From WGMK01 sp044359155 (GTDB taxonomy: Bacteria > Hydrogenedentota > Hydrogenedentia > Hydrogenedentales > JAEUWI01), in NCBI GenBank assembly GCA_044359155.1, contig JBIKMR010000232.1, forward strand, positions 1-7,168: a stretch of DNA of 7,168 nucleotides. Reading direction: 5' to 3'. The notes under the pieces were generated by a model, which saw only the letters and a list, made by a program, of their open reading frames with translations, was not told the DNA's origin and ran no database searches. This document shows, piece by piece, positions 5,528 to 7,168 of this stretch. The stretch's first letter is position 1; the number at the start of each line of letters is the position of its first letter. A program made the translations under genes and the position numbers.

Positions 5528-7168
5528 ATGGGCCTGCGCAACATACAAAATAAATCCTCCCGCCTCGGCTTCAGCATGGTCGAAATGCTGGTGGCCATGG
5601 CGCTGTTGGTCACCGTAATCAGCGGCGTGGTGTTTTTGTATGTAGGCGCGGTGAACACCGTGCGCCAAGGCTACAAGGCCATCGACAACTTCGAGATTGG
5701 CCGCACCACCCTGGCCGCGATCGAGCGCGATCTAGAGCGTGCCTTCACCGCGCGGCAATACGGCCAGTTCTTCCAGTTTCACGGCTCGCCCAATGCCATG
5801 ATGTATGTCGGCGTGCTGGAGAATGGCGAACTTGGCCGCGTTACCTACGCCGTGAACCGGCTCGACGACAACAACGATTTCACCATGCAGGACACCCAGG
5901 GCCTGCGCACCGTGCTCGATCGCGCCATGGCCTATGCCAGCGACGCGACCACCGGCTTTCCCGGCTCGGTCGAGGCCATTGAGTTCACCCGCATCCTTGC
6001 CACCATGTTTGCGCTGGATGGGTCGGTAATCTCTGGCGCGCTGCCCGAGGCCGACGTGGTGCGGCTGCTGCCCCTTGCCTTCGACAACGCCACCATCGAG
6101 GGCACCAACGAGTTTAACGCCTGCGTGAATTCCGGCGACGAGAGCTGCGAGTGGAAGCTAGGCAAACTGATCGTAGAAGACCCCTTGGACCTCGGCAACT
6201 TTGTCAGCTTTGAAGACGCCACCCTCGAATTCGAGGTAAACGTGCAGACCGCCTACATGCTGCGCTATGAAGAGCCGGGCGTTACCAACCTCGGCTCCTT
6301 CGACCTGCCCCCCAACCCAGACAACCCCGCCGTGCCCTTGGTCTTTCCCACCATCGACCCAAGCGACCCCAACAGCATTCGCAACAACCCGGCCTTCGAC
6401 GACTACCGCAGCCTGTGCCCTGTGCTGGGCGGCGGCATCGAGTCGCTCTCCAACCAGGGGCAGGGCTTCCTCACCTGCTACACCTTCAGCCACATCCTCA
6501 TGCCCGACCCCAACGACCTGCTGCAGATTGATCTGCGCAACCTGGCCACGGGCGAAAGCTCCATATCCGATGGCGACCCCGCCAGCTACATCACGCCGAA
6601 AATCATCGACCGCATCTTCGAGGCGGCCAAGCGCGACATCTGGCTCGACCTCATCTCCGGCGGGCCCATCGCCGAGAGGATGCTCACCGATGTCAACAAT
6701 ATCCCGAGTCCGCTCAACTACTTCACCGCTTGGGGCCTGGACGCCGACACCTCCAACGACAAAGACCCCTACGACTACGTGATTGCCGAACGCATCGTAG
6801 TCGGCGGGCGTCCTGTCACCTACAACCTGCCAGTTGGGAACACCCAAGAAGAGGTGAATTTTCTGGCGCTGTACCCCGCCTTCGACGTGCTCGGCATTGG
6901 CGCTTTCTTCACCTATGCCGACACCGATGGCGCCTATCTCGACAATTACAACGCGCGCGAGAACATACCCGGATACGAGGCCTTTGTGGATCCCAATGCC
7001 CTCGATATCAACGGCACCCCCATCACCGGCTTCGACCGCTTCACCACGTTTGATACCGCCCTGGGCGAAGAGATGCGCGGCACCCTTACCGTGCAATCGC
7101 AGGGTTCGCCCATTGCGCCGCGCATACCCGCGCTCGTGTCGCCCCGATTCTGGATTATGACCGAGGGC
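5528..7168 (+). CDS. gspJ: Minor pseudopilin GspJ, very large, 3' end outside the window
   Basis: The frame runs from ATG 5528 to the window edge with no stop: 547 residues and still open, against about 200 for usual GspJ. The 14-residue leader MGLRNIQNKSSRLG ends at G14^F15; FSMVE gives Glu at mature position 5 (E19), and the hydrophobic helix reaches about residue 40. The N-terminal part then looks like GspJ: TTLAAIERDLERAF (60-73, helix with the conserved DL) and a strand GELGRVTYAVN (100-110). The last residues, RIPALVSPRFWI (532-543), resemble the late GspJ strand LP-aV-v. The roughly 400 residues between look like an insertion, rich in Asp, Asn and Pro, with cysteines C199, C207, C297 and C317. 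AGG (5516-5518), overlapping the gspI stop, is a modest SD 9 nt upstream. Position after gspI supports GspJ; a fused or chimeric minor pseudopilin is possible. Confidence 0.8.
   Translation, partial: MGLRNIQNKSSRLGFSMVEMLVAMALLVTVISGVVFLYVGAVNTVRQGYKAIDNFEIGRTTLAAIERDLERAFTARQYGQFFQFHGSPNAMMYVGVLENGELGRVTYAVNRLDDNNDFTMQDTQGLRTVLDRAMAYASDATTGFPGSVEAIEFTRILATMFALDGSVISGALPEADVVRLLPLAFDNATIEGTNEFNACVNSGDESCEWKLGKLIVEDPLDLGNFVSFEDATLEFEVNVQTAYMLRYEEPGVTNLGSFDLPPNPDNPAVPLVFPTIDPSDPNSIRNNPAFDDYRSLCPVLGGGIESLSNQGQGFLTCYTFSHILMPDPNDLLQIDLRNLATGESSISDGDPASYITPKIIDRIFEAAKRDIWLDLISGGPIAERMLTDVNNIPSPLNYFTAWGLDADTSNDKDPYDYVIAERIVVGGRPVTYNLPVGNTQEEVNFLALYPAFDVLGIGAFFTYADTDGAYLDNYNARENIPGYEAFVDPNALDINGTPITGFDRFTTFDTALGEEMRGTLTVQSQGSPIAPRIPALVSPRFWIMTEG

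Noticed and set aside
6267..6782. 171-codon plus-strand frame within gspJ
   Set aside because: Thr/Pro/Ser-rich out-of-frame translation of the gspJ coding sequence, lacking a ribosome-binding site or family features.
6158..7096. 312-codon open frame on the minus strand opposite gspJ
   Set aside because: Gly/Val-rich low-information translation typical of a codon-bias shadow; the sense strand carries the continuous gspJ frame with a proper prepilin start.
1..7168. Mobile elements, CRISPR arrays, tRNA or rRNA genes
   Set aside because: No transposase, terminal inverted repeats with target duplications, spaced direct repeats or RNA-gene signatures were seen; the window is almost entirely gsp coding sequence.

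Overview
The window is one stretch of a type II secretion system (T2SS, general secretion pathway) operon. All supported genes lie on the + strand in the order gspE, gspF, gspG, gspH, gspI, gspJ, which is the classic gsp order. A short Pro/Ala-rich reading frame ending at 49 is probably the tail of the preceding gene. The last gene, gspJ, is still open at the right edge. DNA is GC-rich with G or C at most third codon positions. The lineage cannot be fixed from the sequence; a Gram-negative (diderm) bacterium is implied by the T2SS, and the unusually large pseudopilins would fit an environmental or uncultured phylum (PVC-like or deltaproteobacterial-like) better than a model gammaproteobacterium. 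That lineage remark is inference.

Layout: 1-49 tail of an upstream frame; 71-1816 GspE, the cytoplasmic secretion ATPase; 1831-3069 GspF, the inner-membrane platform protein; 3070-3173 intercistronic gap with a strong GC-rich hairpin; 3174-4043 GspG, the major pseudopilin; 4044-4174 gap with a perfect 15-bp hairpin; 4175-5116 GspH; 5131-5517 GspI; 5528-7168+ GspJ (not closed by a stop in the window). Spacing is tight (10-21 nt) except on the two sides of gspG, where the gaps exceed 100 nt and each holds a stable stem-loop.

How it works together: GspE hydrolyses ATP at the cytoplasmic face and acts on GspF to add GspG subunits to a periplasmic pseudopilus. GspH, GspI and GspJ are minor pseudopilins expected at its tip, with GspK expected downstream. 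All four pseudopilins carry a short basic leader, a G^F prepilin-peptidase site and Glu at mature position 5, so a GspO/PilD-type peptidase encoded elsewhere is required.

Most interesting points: (1) GspG, GspH and especially GspJ (at least 547 residues) are much larger than usual, whereas GspI is ordinary in size; GspJ looks like a normal GspJ fold split by a roughly 400-residue insertion. (2) gspG is bracketed by two strong stem-loops without a U-tract, which suggests mRNA processing, protection or partial termination that sets pseudopilin dosage. I see no CRISPR, tRNA, rRNA, transposon or phage feature, and no evidence of a wholly new system; the novelty lies in elaborated pseudopilins within a known machine.
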